Assembly (NCBI RefSeq): GCF_014647055.1
Contig: NZ_BMOL01000001.1
Coordinates: 300,501-364,500 of the forward strand
Direction of reading: 5' to 3'
From: Deinococcus aerolatus
GTDB taxonomy: Bacteria; Deinococcota; Deinococci; Deinococcales; Deinococcaceae
Length of the DNA: 64,000 nt
Position 1 is the first letter of the stretch; every line of letters starts with the position of its first letter. This document shows, piece by piece, positions 20,416 through 35,255 of this stretch. The position numbers and the translations under genes were made by a program. Under the pieces are notes generated by a model that worked only from the letters and a program-made list of their open reading frames with translations, was not told the origin of the DNA and did not search any database.

Positions 20416-20828
20416 TCAGGCAATCAAGTAGGTGATTTGCAGGGCCGGCTGGTTGGTGGCTCACCCTGCCTCAGGTAAGCGAGGTCCGTATTGCCGTCCC
20501 CATCGGTCAGCTTGGCGAAGCGCAGGCGGTACTGCGAGCGGGTGCGGTTGTTGGCCCGGTCGTCTTGCAGGGCGCTCAGGACGGACTTGCCGTAGGTGCC
20601 CGCGACGTTGACATTCCTGACAACTCCGGTGGCCACGCTGGCCGGCGTGATGGATCGATGGACACGATGGATGGGGCGGTGGTGTCGGCCGGGGCACCGA
20701 TGTTGACCGTCACGGTCTGGGTGGCGTCATTGGTGTTTCCGGCAGGCGGGGGGGTGCCTCCGCCTCCGCAGGCGGGGAGACAGACTCAGGGCGGTGGTCA
20801 AAAGCAGGGCAAGATTCAGTGGCTTCAT
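20416..20828 (-). pseudogene. Frameshifted lipoprotein gene remnant
   Basis: ATG 20828 has a good Shine-Dalgarno (AGGAGAG) and starts MKPLNLALLLTTALSLS. Reading through a frame change in the C-run near 20765-20772 restores a lipobox, ACGGGGTPPPAGNTND, and ATQTVTVNIGAPADTTAPSI. A second change near 20655 restores TPASVATGVVRNVNVAG and a third near 20455 gives the natural-looking end [12 protein letters not shown] with stop at 20416. The intact product would be a secreted lipoprotein of about 135 residues with an Ig-like N-terminal part. Three frameshifts argue for a decayed gene, although sequencing errors in GC-rich runs cannot be excluded. The remaining gap to 21022 shows nothing but the rapZ promoter. 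Confidence 0.6.
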
Positions 20829-21022
20829 GGTGCTCTCCTGCGAGGGCGGGAAGCCCGACCAACCGCCGGCCAGACGCCTTTCCTTCGCTTGAAAGCACCT
20901 TAAAGAACGCGCCGTGACCGGGCCGTGATCAACCGTGACCGGCAGGTGCCCGGACCGTGATCGGCCAGTCACAGGCTGGCATCCGCGGCCGGAGGGCGCG
21001 GCGGCCCTATAGACTGGGCCGT

Positions 21023-21862
<840 letters not shown>

Positions 21863-21919
21863 TGTGGGCAGACTGAGCCGGATCTGGTCGGCACCGCAGG
21901 CGGGGACGGGGGAGCCGGC

Positions 21920-23314
<1,395 letters not shown>

Positions 23315-23418
23315 ACCCAGCCAGGGAACATTGACCTGGGCACCCAAGGCAGGCGGGGCACCCAGCCCGTCTACCCCTGCTCACCGCCATGCCGGAGGCC
23401 GCCTGTTACGCTGAAGGC

Positions 23419-24714
23419 ATGACGGCGCAGCCAGACACACCGCTTCAGATCAGCGTCCGGGAGATGGGCGTGCGGGCCAGGGCAGCGGGCCGGGCGCTGC
23501 GGGCGCTGCCCACCGCCCGCAAGGTGGCGGCCCTGCAAGCCATCGCTGCCGAACTGCGGGCCGGCAGCGGCGCAATCCTGGCGGCCAATGACGCGGACGT
23601 GCAGGCCGCCGCGCACGCGGGCCTGCCCCCCCACATGATCGCGCGCCTGAGCCTGGACGCCGCGTCCCTGGAAACCATCGCCGCCGACGTGGAGGCCGTG
23701 TCGCGTCTGCCTGATCCGGTGGGGGAAACCACAGCCCCGCAGACCCAGCCGAGCGGAATCCGCGTCTCGCAGCGCCGGGTGCCGCTGGGGGTGCTGGGCG
23801 TGATCTACGAGTCTCGCCCCAACGTGACAGTGGACGTGGCGGCGCTGGCCTTGATGAGCGGCAACGCCGTGATTCTGCGCGGCGGCAGGGAGACGGTGCA
23901 CAGCAATGCGGCGCTGGAGGCGGCCATCCGCACGGCGCTGGAGGCCCAGCACCTGCCAGGCGACGCCGTGCAGGTGATCCGCGACCCGGACCGTGACCGC
24001 ATGCGCGAACTGCTGCGGCTGGACGATCTGGTGGACGCCATCATCCCGCGCGGCGGGGCCGGGCTGCACCGCTACTGCGTGGAGAACGCCACCGTTCCCG
24101 TGATCGTGGGCGGCATCGGCGTGGTGCACATCTATCTGGACGCCAGCTTCATCCGTGACCCGGCAGATGTGCGCCGGGCCGCCGAAATCGTCGTCAATGC
24201 CAAGGTCCAGAAGCCCAGCGCCTGCAACGCCCTGGACACGCTGTTGATCGACCGGCAGGCGCTGGCCGCCCTGACCGACATCGCCCGCGCCCTGCTGGAA
24301 CATGGCGTGGAGGTGCGTGCCGACGCCGAGGCGTGGGGCACGTTGCAGGACGCGGGGATTGTGGTCACACCCGCCGCCGAGACTGACTACGGCACCGAAT
24401 TCCTGGCCCTGACCGCCAGCCTCAAGATTGTGTCGGGGCTGGAGGAGGCGCTGGATTTCATCGCCGCCCACGGCAACCACACCGACGTGATCCTGACCCG
24501 CGACCCCGATCAGGCCGAGCGGTTCATTCAGGATGTGGACAGCGCCGCCGTGATCGTCAACGCCAGCCCCCGCTTCAACGACGGCGGGCAACTGGGCCTG
24601 GGCGCGGAAGTTGCCATCAGCACGCAGAAGCTGCATGCACGGGGGCCGATGGGCCTGCGCGAACTCACCACCACGAAATGGGTGGTGGTGGGGGAAGGCC
24701 AGACGCGGGGGTAA
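23419..24714 (+). CDS. proA: Gamma-glutamyl phosphate reductase
   Basis: The second enzyme of proline synthesis; it reduces gamma-glutamyl phosphate to glutamate semialdehyde with NADPH. The 431-residue protein follows the aldehyde-dehydrogenase fold of Pro[47 protein letters not shown], the catalytic Cys in [15 protein letters not shown], and [22 protein letters not shown] at the end. ATG 23419 has TACGCT (23407-23412) 6 nt upstream, consistent with a leaderless mRNA. proB is not adjacent. It converges on dxs. Confidence 0.96.
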   Translation: MTAQPDTPLQISVREMGVRARAAGRALRALPTARKVAALQAIAAELRAGSGAILAANDADVQAAAHAGLPPHMIARLSLDAASLETIAADVEAVSRLPDPVGETTAPQTQPSGIRVSQRRVPLGVLGVIYESRPNVTVDVAALALMSGNAVILRGGRETVHSNAALEAAIRTALEAQHLPGDAVQVIRDPDRDRMRELLRLDDLVDAIIPRGGAGLHRYCVENATVPVIVGGIGVVHIYLDASFIRDPADVRRAAEIVVNAKVQKPSACNALDTLLIDRQALAALTDIARALLEHGVEVRADAEAWGTLQDAGIVVTPAAETDYGTEFLALTASLKIVSGLEEALDFIAAHGNHTDVILTRDPDQAERFIQDVDSAAVIVNASPRFNDGGQLGLGAEVAISTQKLHARGPMGLRELTTTKWVVVGEGQTRG

Positions 24715-24721
24715 CCCAGAA

Positions 24722-24753
24722 GAGGGGAATCAGCGTCAGAACTGTCTCCCCTC
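24722..24753. terminator. Hairpin between convergent proA and dxs
   Basis: GAGGGGA (24722-24728) and TCCCCTC (24747-24753) form a 7-bp stem with an 18-nt loop. There is no strong T-run, so it is only a weak terminator candidate. Confidence 0.35.
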
Positions 24754-24765
24754 GCTTCGTGTGCG

Positions 24766-26696
<1,931 letters not shown>

Positions 26697-26697
<1 letters not shown>

Positions 26698-27374
26698 CAG
26701 CGGCCTCCCTTGAAGTTGCGTCCCACCAGCAGCAGGCCCTCAGGCGTGCGGACCTCGCCCACAAACGGCGTGAACCACAATTGTTGCGTGGCCGGGAACA
26801 GGCCGCCCACCGTGTCACTCACCTGACGGGTCACCACCCAGACCTCGAACTTCCCGGCGGGCGTGTCCTGCTGCCGCTTTTCCTGAACGGTGTAGCTGTA
26901 ATTCAGCGTGCCCTGCGCCTGCACCCTGCCGTCGTCCCCGCTGATGGCGATGTTGCTCTGGCCCTGCCAGGTCAGCCCCACCTTCCAGGCATTTTCTGCC
27001 GGGTATTCCAGCCACGGCGGGTCCAGGCGAACGTTGACCCCGGGCTTGCGCAGCCCCAGCAGTCTGACCCCGTCTGCCGAGAAGCTCCGGTACCACGTCT
27101 GGTCCGCGCCGCGCCCGGCCAGTTGCAGCGCCTGCACAGTCTGTCCGGCGTAGATGCTTGGCCCCAGCGTCCGCAGCACGTAGGGCACGCCCGACGCCGG
27201 CTCGCCTTCCGGCAGGTAGGACCACGCCAGCCCGGCCTGACTGGGATAGAACGAAACCGCTCCCACGGGCGTACTGCTCTGCACGGTGGGTGCAGGACCA
27301 CCGGTCCGCGGGGCACAGGCGCCCAGACCCAGCACCAGGGCCGGACCAAAGGCGAAGAAAAAGATGGGACGCAT
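26697..27374 (-). CDS. Putative lipoprotein upstream of dxs
   Basis: A 225-residue protein with a lipoprotein signal peptide, [20 protein letters not shown], whose lipobox LGAC gives Cys-20. The mature part contains a beta-rich domain ([30 protein letters not shown] and later [38 protein letters not shown]) without a recognised family. ATG 27374 is chosen because TACTCT lies 7 nt upstream, the leaderless pattern, and because it starts the signal peptide. It overlaps dxs by one base, suggesting a dicistronic mRNA, though a functional link to isoprenoid synthesis is not evident. Confidence 0.8.
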
Positions 27375-27562
27375 GATCCCCAGAGTAACGCGACCCATTG
27401 ACCGCATTCTGTCAGCTAAGCGGAGGTCAGGCGTCCCGCTTTTGGAGGAGGCCGGAGAGAAATGCCGTGTGGAACGGTAGGCAGGGCGGATTTATGAGGC
27501 ATGATTTATGGAGATGGCCACGGACAACATTGGCACACAGCAATTCAGTGCTTCTGGCCAGT

Positions 27563-27595
27563 AAAAGGGGCCGCAGCCTTCAAGCTCCGGCCCCT
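27563..27595 (-). terminator. Terminator downstream of lipA
   Basis: On the reverse strand AGGGGCCG and CGGCCCCT form an 8-bp stem with a 14-nt loop, followed by TTTAC, 18 bp after the lipA stop. The region 27375-27562 between it and the lipoprotein gene is AT-richer than the surroundings and holds no recognisable gene. Confidence 0.7.
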
Positions 27596-27612
27596 CATCC
27601 TCCCTGCTCCGC

Positions 27613-28626
<1,014 letters not shown>

Positions 28627-28629
28627 GAA

Positions 28630-29346
28630 TTAGCTCCCCGCTCCGGCAAGGGCCGGCAGCGTCCAGTCGTAGGTTGCAAAGGTGGTGACAAAGGCGTCGG
28701 ACAGCGCCGTGCGGGCCGCGTCCATGTCCGGGCTGTGGCCCAGACCGCGCAGCTCGTATTCACGTTCCACGCTGGTCATCTGCGTGCCGCTCAGGCCGCA
28801 CGGCACGATCAATTCAAAGTGCTGGAGGTTGGTCTCGACGTTCAGTGCCAGCCCATGCAGCGCCACGTTCTTCTGCACCGCCACCCCAAAGGAGGCGATT
28901 TTCTGATGGTAGCTCAGGCCGTTGACCTCGCGCGGATCGACGTAGACGCCCGCGTAGCCGGGATTGGGGCGGGCGTCGGGCAGACCCAGGGTGGACAGCG
29001 CGGAGATGGTGGCGGCCTCCAGCAGCCGCAGGAAATCCTGCACGCGCCGGCCCACCGGGAAAATGGCGTAGGCCACCAGCTGACCGGGGCCGTGGTAGGT
29101 CACGTCGCCCCCGCGCTCGACTTCCAGCACCTCGATGCCCTGCGCTTCCAGATACCCGCGGGTTACGATGATGTTGCTGCCCTCGCGGGCCTTGCGGCCC
29201 AGCGTCAGCACCGGCGGGTGGTCCAACAACAGCAACGCAGGCCTGCCGCCCGCCGCCACCCGCGCGTGGTGTTCCTTCTGCAAAGCCCAGGCGTCGCGGT
29301 ACGGCACGCGGCCCAGGTCCAGGATGTCGAATGCGGCGGCCTTCAT
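28630..29346 (-). CDS. lipB: Octanoyltransferase LipB
   Basis: LipB transfers octanoate from acyl carrier protein to lipoyl domains, preparing the substrate for LipA. The 238-residue protein has LLLLDHPPVLTLGRKA, RGGDVTYHGPGQLVAYAI, the catalytic region VGVAVQKNVALHGLALNV type (here ASFGVAVQKNVALHGLALNV) and the Cys in IVPCGLSGTQMTSVE. ATG 29346 is supported by TACAAT 7 nt upstream, a leaderless promoter for the lipB-lipA operon. The open frame upstream of this ATG has no family similarity. Confidence 0.96.
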   Translation of the reverse strand: MKAAAFDILDLGRVPYRDAWALQKEHHARVAAGGRPALLLLDHPPVLTLGRKAREGSNIIVTRGYLEAQGIEVLEVERGGDVTYHGPGQLVAYAIFPVGRRVQDFLRLLEAATISALSTLGLPDARPNPGYAGVYVDPREVNGLSYHQKIASFGVAVQKNVALHGLALNVETNLQHFELIVPCGLSGTQMTSVEREYELRGLGHSPDMDAARTALSDAFVTTFATYDWTLPALAGAGS

Positions 29347-29498
29347 AGCCCGAATTGTACGCCCGGCGCCTCCGCATTCACCGTGTCCTGCGCCGAATTG
29401 CAGGCGAAATTGACCAGACGCCGTGGTCAATTCCTGCTGTCAGGCTGGTTATGACGGCCTCTGGCGTGTCCGGCCTGACAGGACGTAACATGCGGGCC

Positions 29499-30023
29499 AT
29501 GCCCGAACTTGTTCCCCCCTCCAGCCAGTACAAGCACAGTTTCATCGAGGCCGTGCGCGAGGCCCAGGCGTCCGGCAGCGGACTGGGCGACACCCTGAAG
29601 TGGGACGTGGCCGAGATGGAAGCTGACTTTGACCGTGTCCTGACTGAGCTGCGCCGCTACGAGCCGGGCAACGAACTGCCGGACGGCTTTGTGCATTCCG
29701 AGGCCCTGTGGCTGGTGGACGGCGAGACGTACCTGGGCCGCGCCAGCCTGCGCCACACCCTCAACGCCAGCCTGCGCGAGTTCGGCGGCCATATCGGCTA
29801 CGAGATGCGGCCCTCGGCGCGGCGGCAGGGCCACGGCAAGACCATCCTGCGCCTGACGCTGGGGCGGGCGCGCGAGCTGGGCCTGGACCGCGTGATGATC
29901 AGTTGCGACACTGACAACCCTGGTTCACGTGGGGTGATCGAGGGTAACGGCGGCGTGCTGGAAGGCGAATTCACGCTGGACTACCACCCCAGAGCGATCC
30001 GGCGCTACTGGATCAGGCTGTAA
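29499..30023 (+). CDS. GNAT family N-acetyltransferase
   Basis: A 174-residue GNAT protein. The acetyl-CoA pyrophosphate loop is GGHIGYEMRPSARRQGHGK, followed by the helix TILRLTLGRARELGLDRVMI and SCDTDNPGSRGVIEGNGGVLEGEF. The general architecture (LWLVDGETYLGRASLRHTLN before the loop) resembles the YhbS/RimJ-like group annotated simply as GNAT, and the acceptor is unknown. ATG 29499 is preferred because TAACAT (29486-29491) precedes it by 7 nt; an alternative ATG at 29490 lies inside this hexamer. Confidence 0.87.
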   Translation: MPELVPPSSQYKHSFIEAVREAQASGSGLGDTLKWDVAEMEADFDRVLTELRRYEPGNELPDGFVHSEALWLVDGETYLGRASLRHTLNASLREFGGHIGYEMRPSARRQGHGKTILRLTLGRARELGLDRVMISCDTDNPGSRGVIEGNGGVLEGEFTLDYHPRAIRRYWIRL

Positions 30024-30032
30024 CCCCAGCGC

Positions 30033-30185
30033 TCAGGTCTGGGACGGCATTTCGTTGTCCGCCACCGACGGGGCGGCGCGCAGTTCCCCGACCCGGTCCA
30101 TCATGTGGTGGGCTGGCCCTTCCAGCAGCGCGGCCGGTGCCGACGGGTGGGTCTGCGCCTGCACGTCCATGCGAGGGGAATGCAT
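30033..30185 (-). CDS. Possible 50-residue small protein
   Basis: A short reverse-strand ORF beginning MHSPRMDVQAQTHPSAPA and ending ADNEMPSQT. Third codon positions are about 85 percent G or C, as in real genes nearby, and its central helix-like stretch (ALLEGPAHHMMDRVGELRAA) looks protein-like. No Shine-Dalgarno or leaderless hexamer was found before ATG 30185. I do not recognise it. It may equally be a chance ORF in the rplS upstream region. Confidence 0.3.
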   Translation of the reverse strand: MHSPRMDVQAQTHPSAPAALLEGPAHHMMDRVGELRAAPSVADNEMPSQT

Positions 30186-30192
30186 GCACTGC

Positions 30193-30222
30193 TTGCCGCG
30201 CCTGCCGGACATCCCGTATACT
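30193..30222 (+). promoter_or_regulatory. rplS: Promoter of rplS
   Basis: TTGCCG (30193-30198) and TATACT (30217-30222) are separated by 18 bp. Transcription would start near 30230, giving a 5' leader of about 125 nt before the L19 start. Confidence 0.65.
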
Positions 30223-30302
30223 CCCAAGGTTCGGCCCGGCTGCCAGCGTGCAGCCGAAGTCGGTATCTGGTGTATGAACGCCTCTGCCAGCGCCCGCCCA
30301 CC

Positions 30303-30337
30303 GTGGACCGGGAACGCTGGAACGTGGGGTGGTCCGC
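30303..30337 (+). promoter_or_regulatory. rplS: Hairpin in the rplS leader next to the ribosome binding site
   Basis: GTGGACC (30303-30309) and GGTCCGC (30331-30337) form 7 bp including one G-U pair, ending 6 nt before the AAGGAG ribosome binding site (30344-30349). It could be the target of L19 or ribosome feedback, as leader RNAs of r-protein genes often are. No known family could be tested. Confidence 0.4.
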
Positions 30338-30355
30338 TCACCTAAGGAGCCTGCA

Positions 30356-30865
30356 ATGAGCAACATCAAAGTGAACCGTGGCGCGATCCTGCGCGCCGTC
30401 GAGCAGCCGCACATCAAGACCGACCACCCCGAGTTCCGCCCCGGCGACACCGTCCGCGTGGAAACCAAAGTGGTGGAAGGCAACCGCACCCGCAACCAGG
30501 CGTTCGAGGGCGTGGTCATTGCCCTGAACGGCTCGGGCAGCCGCCGCAGCTTCACCGTCCGCAAGATCTCCTTCGGTGAGGGTGTGGAGCGCGTGTTCCC
30601 CTTCAGCAGCCCGCTGCTGGCCAAGGTCAGCGTGCTGGAGCGCGGCAAGGTGCGCCGCGCCAAGCTGTACTACCTGCGCGACCTGCGCGGCAAGGCGGCC
30701 CGCATCAAGAGCGACCGCAGCCGCGTGATGAAGGACGCCGAGGTCATCAAGGCCGCCAAGGCCAGCAAGCAGGCTGCCGATCAGGCCGCTGCCGTCCAGG
30801 CTTCCGAAGCTGCCACTGCCCAGGCCGCTGCGCCCGAAGCCACCCCCGAAACCCAGGGCGAATAA
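30356..30865 (+). CDS. rplS: 50S ribosomal protein L19
   Basis: L19 sits at the interface of the 30S and 50S subunits. The 169-residue protein has the family core (residues 1-115: [72 protein letters not shown]). The C-terminal extension of about 50 residues is rich in Ala, Gln and Glu ([20 protein letters not shown]) and is longer than in E. coli (115 residues). ATG 30356 follows AAGGAG at 6 nt. It is monocistronic, with its own promoter and terminator; rpsP-rimM-trmD are not adjacent. Confidence 0.97.
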   Translation: MSNIKVNRGAILRAVEQPHIKTDHPEFRPGDTVRVETKVVEGNRTRNQAFEGVVIALNGSGSRRSFTVRKISFGEGVERVFPFSSPLLAKVSVLERGKVRRAKLYYLRDLRGKAARIKSDRSRVMKDAEVIKAAKASKQAADQAAAVQASEAATAQAAAPEATPETQGE

Positions 30866-30883
30866 ACCCCAGGGTGACGCCTG

Positions 30884-30913
30884 AAGCGCCTGCCCCTGGG
30901 GTGGGCGCTTTTC
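30884..30913 (+). terminator. Terminator after rplS
   Basis: AAGCGCC (30884-30890) and GGCGCTT (30904-30910) pair with an additional inner CCC/GGG, followed by TTTTCG, 18 bp after the rplS stop. Confidence 0.85.
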
Positions 30914-30955
30914 GTTTGGTCGGCAGGAAGCGGCTGAGAGCGGACGGCAAGAAGA

Positions 30956-30996
30956 CAGCGGGTTCCGGCTGGAAGGCACGGAACCCGCTGCTTTTC
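30956..30996. terminator. Second terminator between rplS and convergent prs
   Basis: A perfect 12-bp stem (30956-30967 with 30979-30990), 11-nt loop, followed by CTTTTCG on the plus strand; on the reverse strand it is followed by TCTTCTTG, so it may stop prs transcripts too. Confidence 0.75.
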
Positions 30997-31041
30997 GACT
31001 CTGTTCTTTGACTCTGTATTGGCTGTCGCCTACCTATGCGC

Positions 31042-32037
<996 letters not shown>

Positions 32038-32225
32038 GGGGACATCCTCCGGGGATTGGGGGCAGGGCGACAGGCGGCGGCGCAAATCGCCCGAAGCATA
32101 CCCGCCCGGTATGTGGGATGTCAGGGGCGGGTGTCGTCCCCGGCATGGGAACAGGTGGGCGACGGCGCAGTGTCCGGTTGATTTGGACATCAGGCGGCCC
32201 CCGACGCACGCATTAGCATGCGCCC

Positions 32226-33659
32226 ATGACTCTGGACGCCGTGATCGTCGGCGCTGGCCCCAATGGACTGGCGGCGGCCCTGACCCTGGCCCGCGCCGGA
32301 CTGCGGGTGCAGGTGCTCGAAGCGCACGGCATGGTGGGCGGCGGCATGCGCAGCCTGCCCCTGACCCGGCCCGGCTTCGTCCATGATTACGGCAGCGCCA
32401 TCCACCCGCTGGCCGCCGCGAGCCCCGCCTTCCGCAAGTGGCCGCTGCACGCCTTTGGGCTGGACTGGGTGCAGCCGGACGCCCCGGTGACGCACCCGCT
32501 GGGCCAGGGGTCCGTGACGCTGGAGCGCAGTCTGGACGCCACCGCCGACGCCCTGGGCATGGACGGCCCCGCCTGGACCGCCCTGCTGCGCCCGCTCCTG
32601 AACGACTGGGAGGGGCTGCTGCACGACATTCTGCGCCCGCTGCCGCGCGTGCCGTCGCACTTCTTCACGCTGGCACGCTTTGGCATCCGGGGGCTGCCCC
32701 CCGCCGGGGCACTGGGCCGACTGCTGTTCCGCACGCCGCAGGCCCGTGCGCTGTGGGGCGGGCTGGCCGCCCACACCGTGCTGCCCTTCAGCGCCCCCGG
32801 CACCTCGGCCATGACGCTGGTGCTGGCGCTGCTGGCCCACGCGGTGGGCTGGCCCTTCCCGCGCGGCGGGGCGCAAGCCCTTCCCGACGCCATGCGGGCC
32901 TATCTGGAACACCTGGGCGGCTCAGTGGTCACCGGCGTTCAGGTCCGCTGCGCCGCCGACCTGCCCCCGGCCCGCGTGACGCTGGTGGACAGCAGTCCCG
33001 CCGTGCTGCTGGGCCTGCTGGGGGACCGCGCCCCCGCCGCCTACCGCGCCGCGCTGGAGAGGTACCGCTACGGCCCCGGCATTCAGAAACTGGACTACGC
33101 CCTGAGCGGGCCGGTGCCGTGGACCGACCCGCTCGTGGCCCGCGCCGCCACGGTGCATCTGGGCGGTACGCTGGACGAGGTGGCCCGCTCGGAGGCCGCC
33201 GCCCCCACCCATGTCTCACGGCGGCCCTACGTGCTGGCCGCGCAGCACACCCTGTTTGACCGCAGCCGCGCCCCTGCCGGGGGGCACACCTTCTGGGCCT
33301 ACTCGCACGTTCCCAACGGCAGCGATCAGGATGTTTCAGCCCGCATGGAAGGCCAGATCGAACGCTACGCGCCGGGATTCCGGGAACTGGTGCTGGCCCG
33401 CCACCAGACCACCGCGTCCAGCCTGGAGGCCTTCAGCCCGGTGTTCGGCGGCGGCGACGTGAACGGCGGCAGGGGTGACCTGTGGGGGCTGCTGGCCCGC
33501 CCGGTGCTGAGTTCTACCCCCTACCGCACGCCGGTCCGGGGCGTCTACCTGTGCTCCAGCAGCACGCCCCCCGGCGGCGGCATTCACGGCATGGCGGGCT
33601 ACCACGCTGCGCTGGCCGCCTTGAAAGATGAATTCGGCATCCAGGATTCAGAGGGCTGA
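32226..33659 (+). CDS. FAD-dependent oxidoreductase, PYROXD2/CrtO-like
   Basis: A 477-residue flavoprotein with the dinucleotide-binding start [29 protein letters not shown] (GxGxxG) and the C-terminal FAD motif [23 protein letters not shown]. This fold covers PYROXD2-like proteins and phytoene desaturase/carotenoid ketolase relatives such as the Deinococcus CrtO. Which of these it is cannot be decided from sequence alone. ATG 32226 has TAGCAT (32214-32219) 6 nt upstream, so it is probably leaderless. It ends 85 bp before the oxidoreductase operon. Confidence 0.86.
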   Translation: MTLDAVIVGAGPNGLAAALTLARAGLRVQVLEAHGMVGGGMRSLPLTRPGFVHDYGSAIHPLAAASPAFRKWPLHAFGLDWVQPDAPVTHPLGQGSVTLERSLDATADALGMDGPAWTALLRPLLNDWEGLLHDILRPLPRVPSHFFTLARFGIRGLPPAGALGRLLFRTPQARALWGGLAAHTVLPFSAPGTSAMTLVLALLAHAVGWPFPRGGAQALPDAMRAYLEHLGGSVVTGVQVRCAADLPPARVTLVDSSPAVLLGLLGDRAPAAYRAALERYRYGPGIQKLDYALSGPVPWTDPLVARAATVHLGGTLDEVARSEAAAPTHVSRRPYVLAAQHTLFDRSRAPAGGHTFWAYSHVPNGSDQDVSARMEGQIERYAPGFRELVLARHQTTASSLEAFSPVFGGGDVNGGRGDLWGLLARPVLSSTPYRTPVRGVYLCSSSTPPGGGIHGMAGYHAALAALKDEFGIQDSEG

Positions 33660-33744
33660 GGAAGGGCACCTCACCGGCCCAGCTCAAGGCCGCATGAACC
33701 CCGCCGCGCCCGGCGTTTCACCGCGCCGCTTTAGCCTGAGCCCC

Positions 33745-34242
33745 ATGACCACACTCAACAGCGTTCCCCTGACCCTCACGGTCAACGGGCAGGCGCACGG
33801 GCTGGACATTCCCGTGCAGGCCACCCTGCTGGACGTGCTGCGCGAACGGCTGCACCTGACCGGCACCAAGAAGGGCTGCGACCACGGCCAGTGTGGGGCC
33901 TGCACCGTGCTGGTGGACGGCAAACTCCACCTGAGCTGCCTGACCCTGGCCCTGAGTGCCCAGCACCACGAGATCCACACCATCGAGGGCCTGAGCGCCC
34001 CGGACGGCGAACTGCACCCCATGCAGGCGGCCTTTATCGAGCACGACGCCTTTCAGTGCGGCTACTGCACGCCCGGCCAGATTCTCAGCGCGGTGGCCTG
34101 CGTGGAGGGCGGCCACGCGGACAACGACGCCGAGTTGCGTGACTTCATGAGCGGCAACCTGTGCCGCTGCGCCGCCTACCCGCAGATTTTCGAGGCTGTG
34201 AAGAGCGTGGCGGGTCAGCGTGTGGCCGGGGAACGTCCATGA
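33745..34242 (+). CDS. (2Fe-2S)-binding subunit of a molybdenum aldehyde/xanthine oxidoreductase
   Basis: The iron-sulfur subunit (165 residues) carries two [2Fe-2S] clusters that pass electrons between FAD and the molybdenum centre. The plant-type cluster is CDHGQCGACTVLVDG, with the fourth Cys in HLSCLTLA. The second cluster is built from CGYCTPGQ and CRCAAYPQI. In layout it resembles E. coli PaoA (YagT), but there is no Tat signal peptide, so this complex is cytosolic. ATG 33745 is preceded by TAGCCT (33732-33737) at 7 nt. It starts a three-gene coupled operon. Confidence 0.93.
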   Translation: MTTLNSVPLTLTVNGQAHGLDIPVQATLLDVLRERLHLTGTKKGCDHGQCGACTVLVDGKLHLSCLTLALSAQHHEIHTIEGLSAPDGELHPMQAAFIEHDAFQCGYCTPGQILSAVACVEGGHADNDAELRDFMSGNLCRCAAYPQIFEAVKSVAGQRVAGERP

Positions 34243-35255
34243 GGCCCTTTGAGTACGCACGGGCGCAGCGCGTCGAGGACGCCGTGGGCCAGCCGGGCAG
34301 GTTCCTGGCGGGCGGCACCACTCTGATCGACCTGATGAAGCTGGACGTGGAGCGCCCCGTCCACCTGACCGACATCACACCTCTACGCGACAGTGGGGGG
34401 CTTTCGCAGATCGTGGAGGACGGCGCCGGCGTGAAGATCGGCGCCCTGGCCAGCATGTCGCAGACCGCCGAACACCCGTTGATTGCCGGACGGTACCCGG
34501 CGCTGCGCGCGGCCCTGCTCGCGGGCGCGTCGCAGCAGATTCGCAACATGGCGAGCATGGGCGGCAATGTTATGCAGCGCACCCGCTGCCCGTATTTCCG
34601 TGATCTGGCCTTTGAGGCATGCAACAAGCGCGAGCCCGGCAGCGGCTGCGGCGCACGCGAGGGCCACCACCGCAAGATGGCGATTCTGGGCGGCTCGGAG
34701 AGTTGCATTGCCACCCATGCCTCGGACGCTTCGGTGGCGCTGGCGGCTTACGGGGCAGAATTGACCCTGCACGGGCCGGATGGGGAACGCACGGTCAGGC
34801 TGGAGGATTTCAACCTGTTGCCCGGCGACACCCCCCAGACCGAACACGATCTGAAAGAGGGCGAACTGATCGTCGCTCTGACATTGCCCGCGCCCATCGC
34901 CGGGAACGGCGTGTACCTCAAGGTGCGGGACCGCGAGAGCTACGAGTTCGCGCTGAGCAGTTGCGCCGCCGTGCTGGACGTGCAGGATGGGGAAGTGAAT
35001 GCGGCCCGTGTTGCGCTGGGTGGAGTCGGGACGAGGCCCTGGCGCTCGCCGGAAGCGGAGACTGCGCTGACGGGCCGGCCCGCCACCCGTGAGACCTTCG
35101 AGGCCGCTGCCCGCGCCGCGTTGCAGCACGCGCACCCGCTGCCGCAGAACGCCTTCAAGGTACCGCTGACCGCCCGCGTGATCGTCCGGGCGCTGATGCA
35201 GGCGGCGGGACTGGTGGATGAGGCCGGGAATTCAATCGAAGGAGCAGGCGCATGA
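34239..35255 (+). CDS. FAD-binding subunit of the molybdenum oxidoreductase (PaoB/YagS-like)
   Basis: The 338-residue FAD subunit has the FAD-binding start PGRFLAGGTTLIDLMKLDVE and ASQQIRNMASMGGNVMQ. The stretch RCPYFRDLAFEACNKREPGSGC carries the cysteines that in E. coli PaoB/YagS bind an extra [4Fe-4S] cluster, a feature of the PaoABC type. It continues with ILGGSESCIATHASDASVALAA. Its ATG overlaps the preceding stop (ATGA), so synthesis is coupled to the small subunit. Confidence 0.92.
   Translation: MRPFEYARAQRVEDAVGQPGRFLAGGTTLIDLMKLDVERPVHLTDITPLRDSGGLSQIVEDGAGVKIGALASMSQTAEHPLIAGRYPALRAALLAGASQQIRNMASMGGNVMQRTRCPYFRDLAFEACNKREPGSGCGAREGHHRKMAILGGSESCIATHASDASVALAAYGAELTLHGPDGERTVRLEDFNLLPGDTPQTEHDLKEGELIVALTLPAPIAGNGVYLKVRDRESYEFALSSCAAVLDVQDGEVNAARVALGGVGTRPWRSPEAETALTGRPATRETFEAAARAALQHAHPLPQNAFKVPLTARVIVRALMQAAGLVDEAGNSIEGAGA

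Noticed and set aside
27384..27562. AT-richer gap that might be a remnant of an insertion sequence
   Set aside because: No inverted ends, target duplication or transposase fragment could be recognised in any frame.
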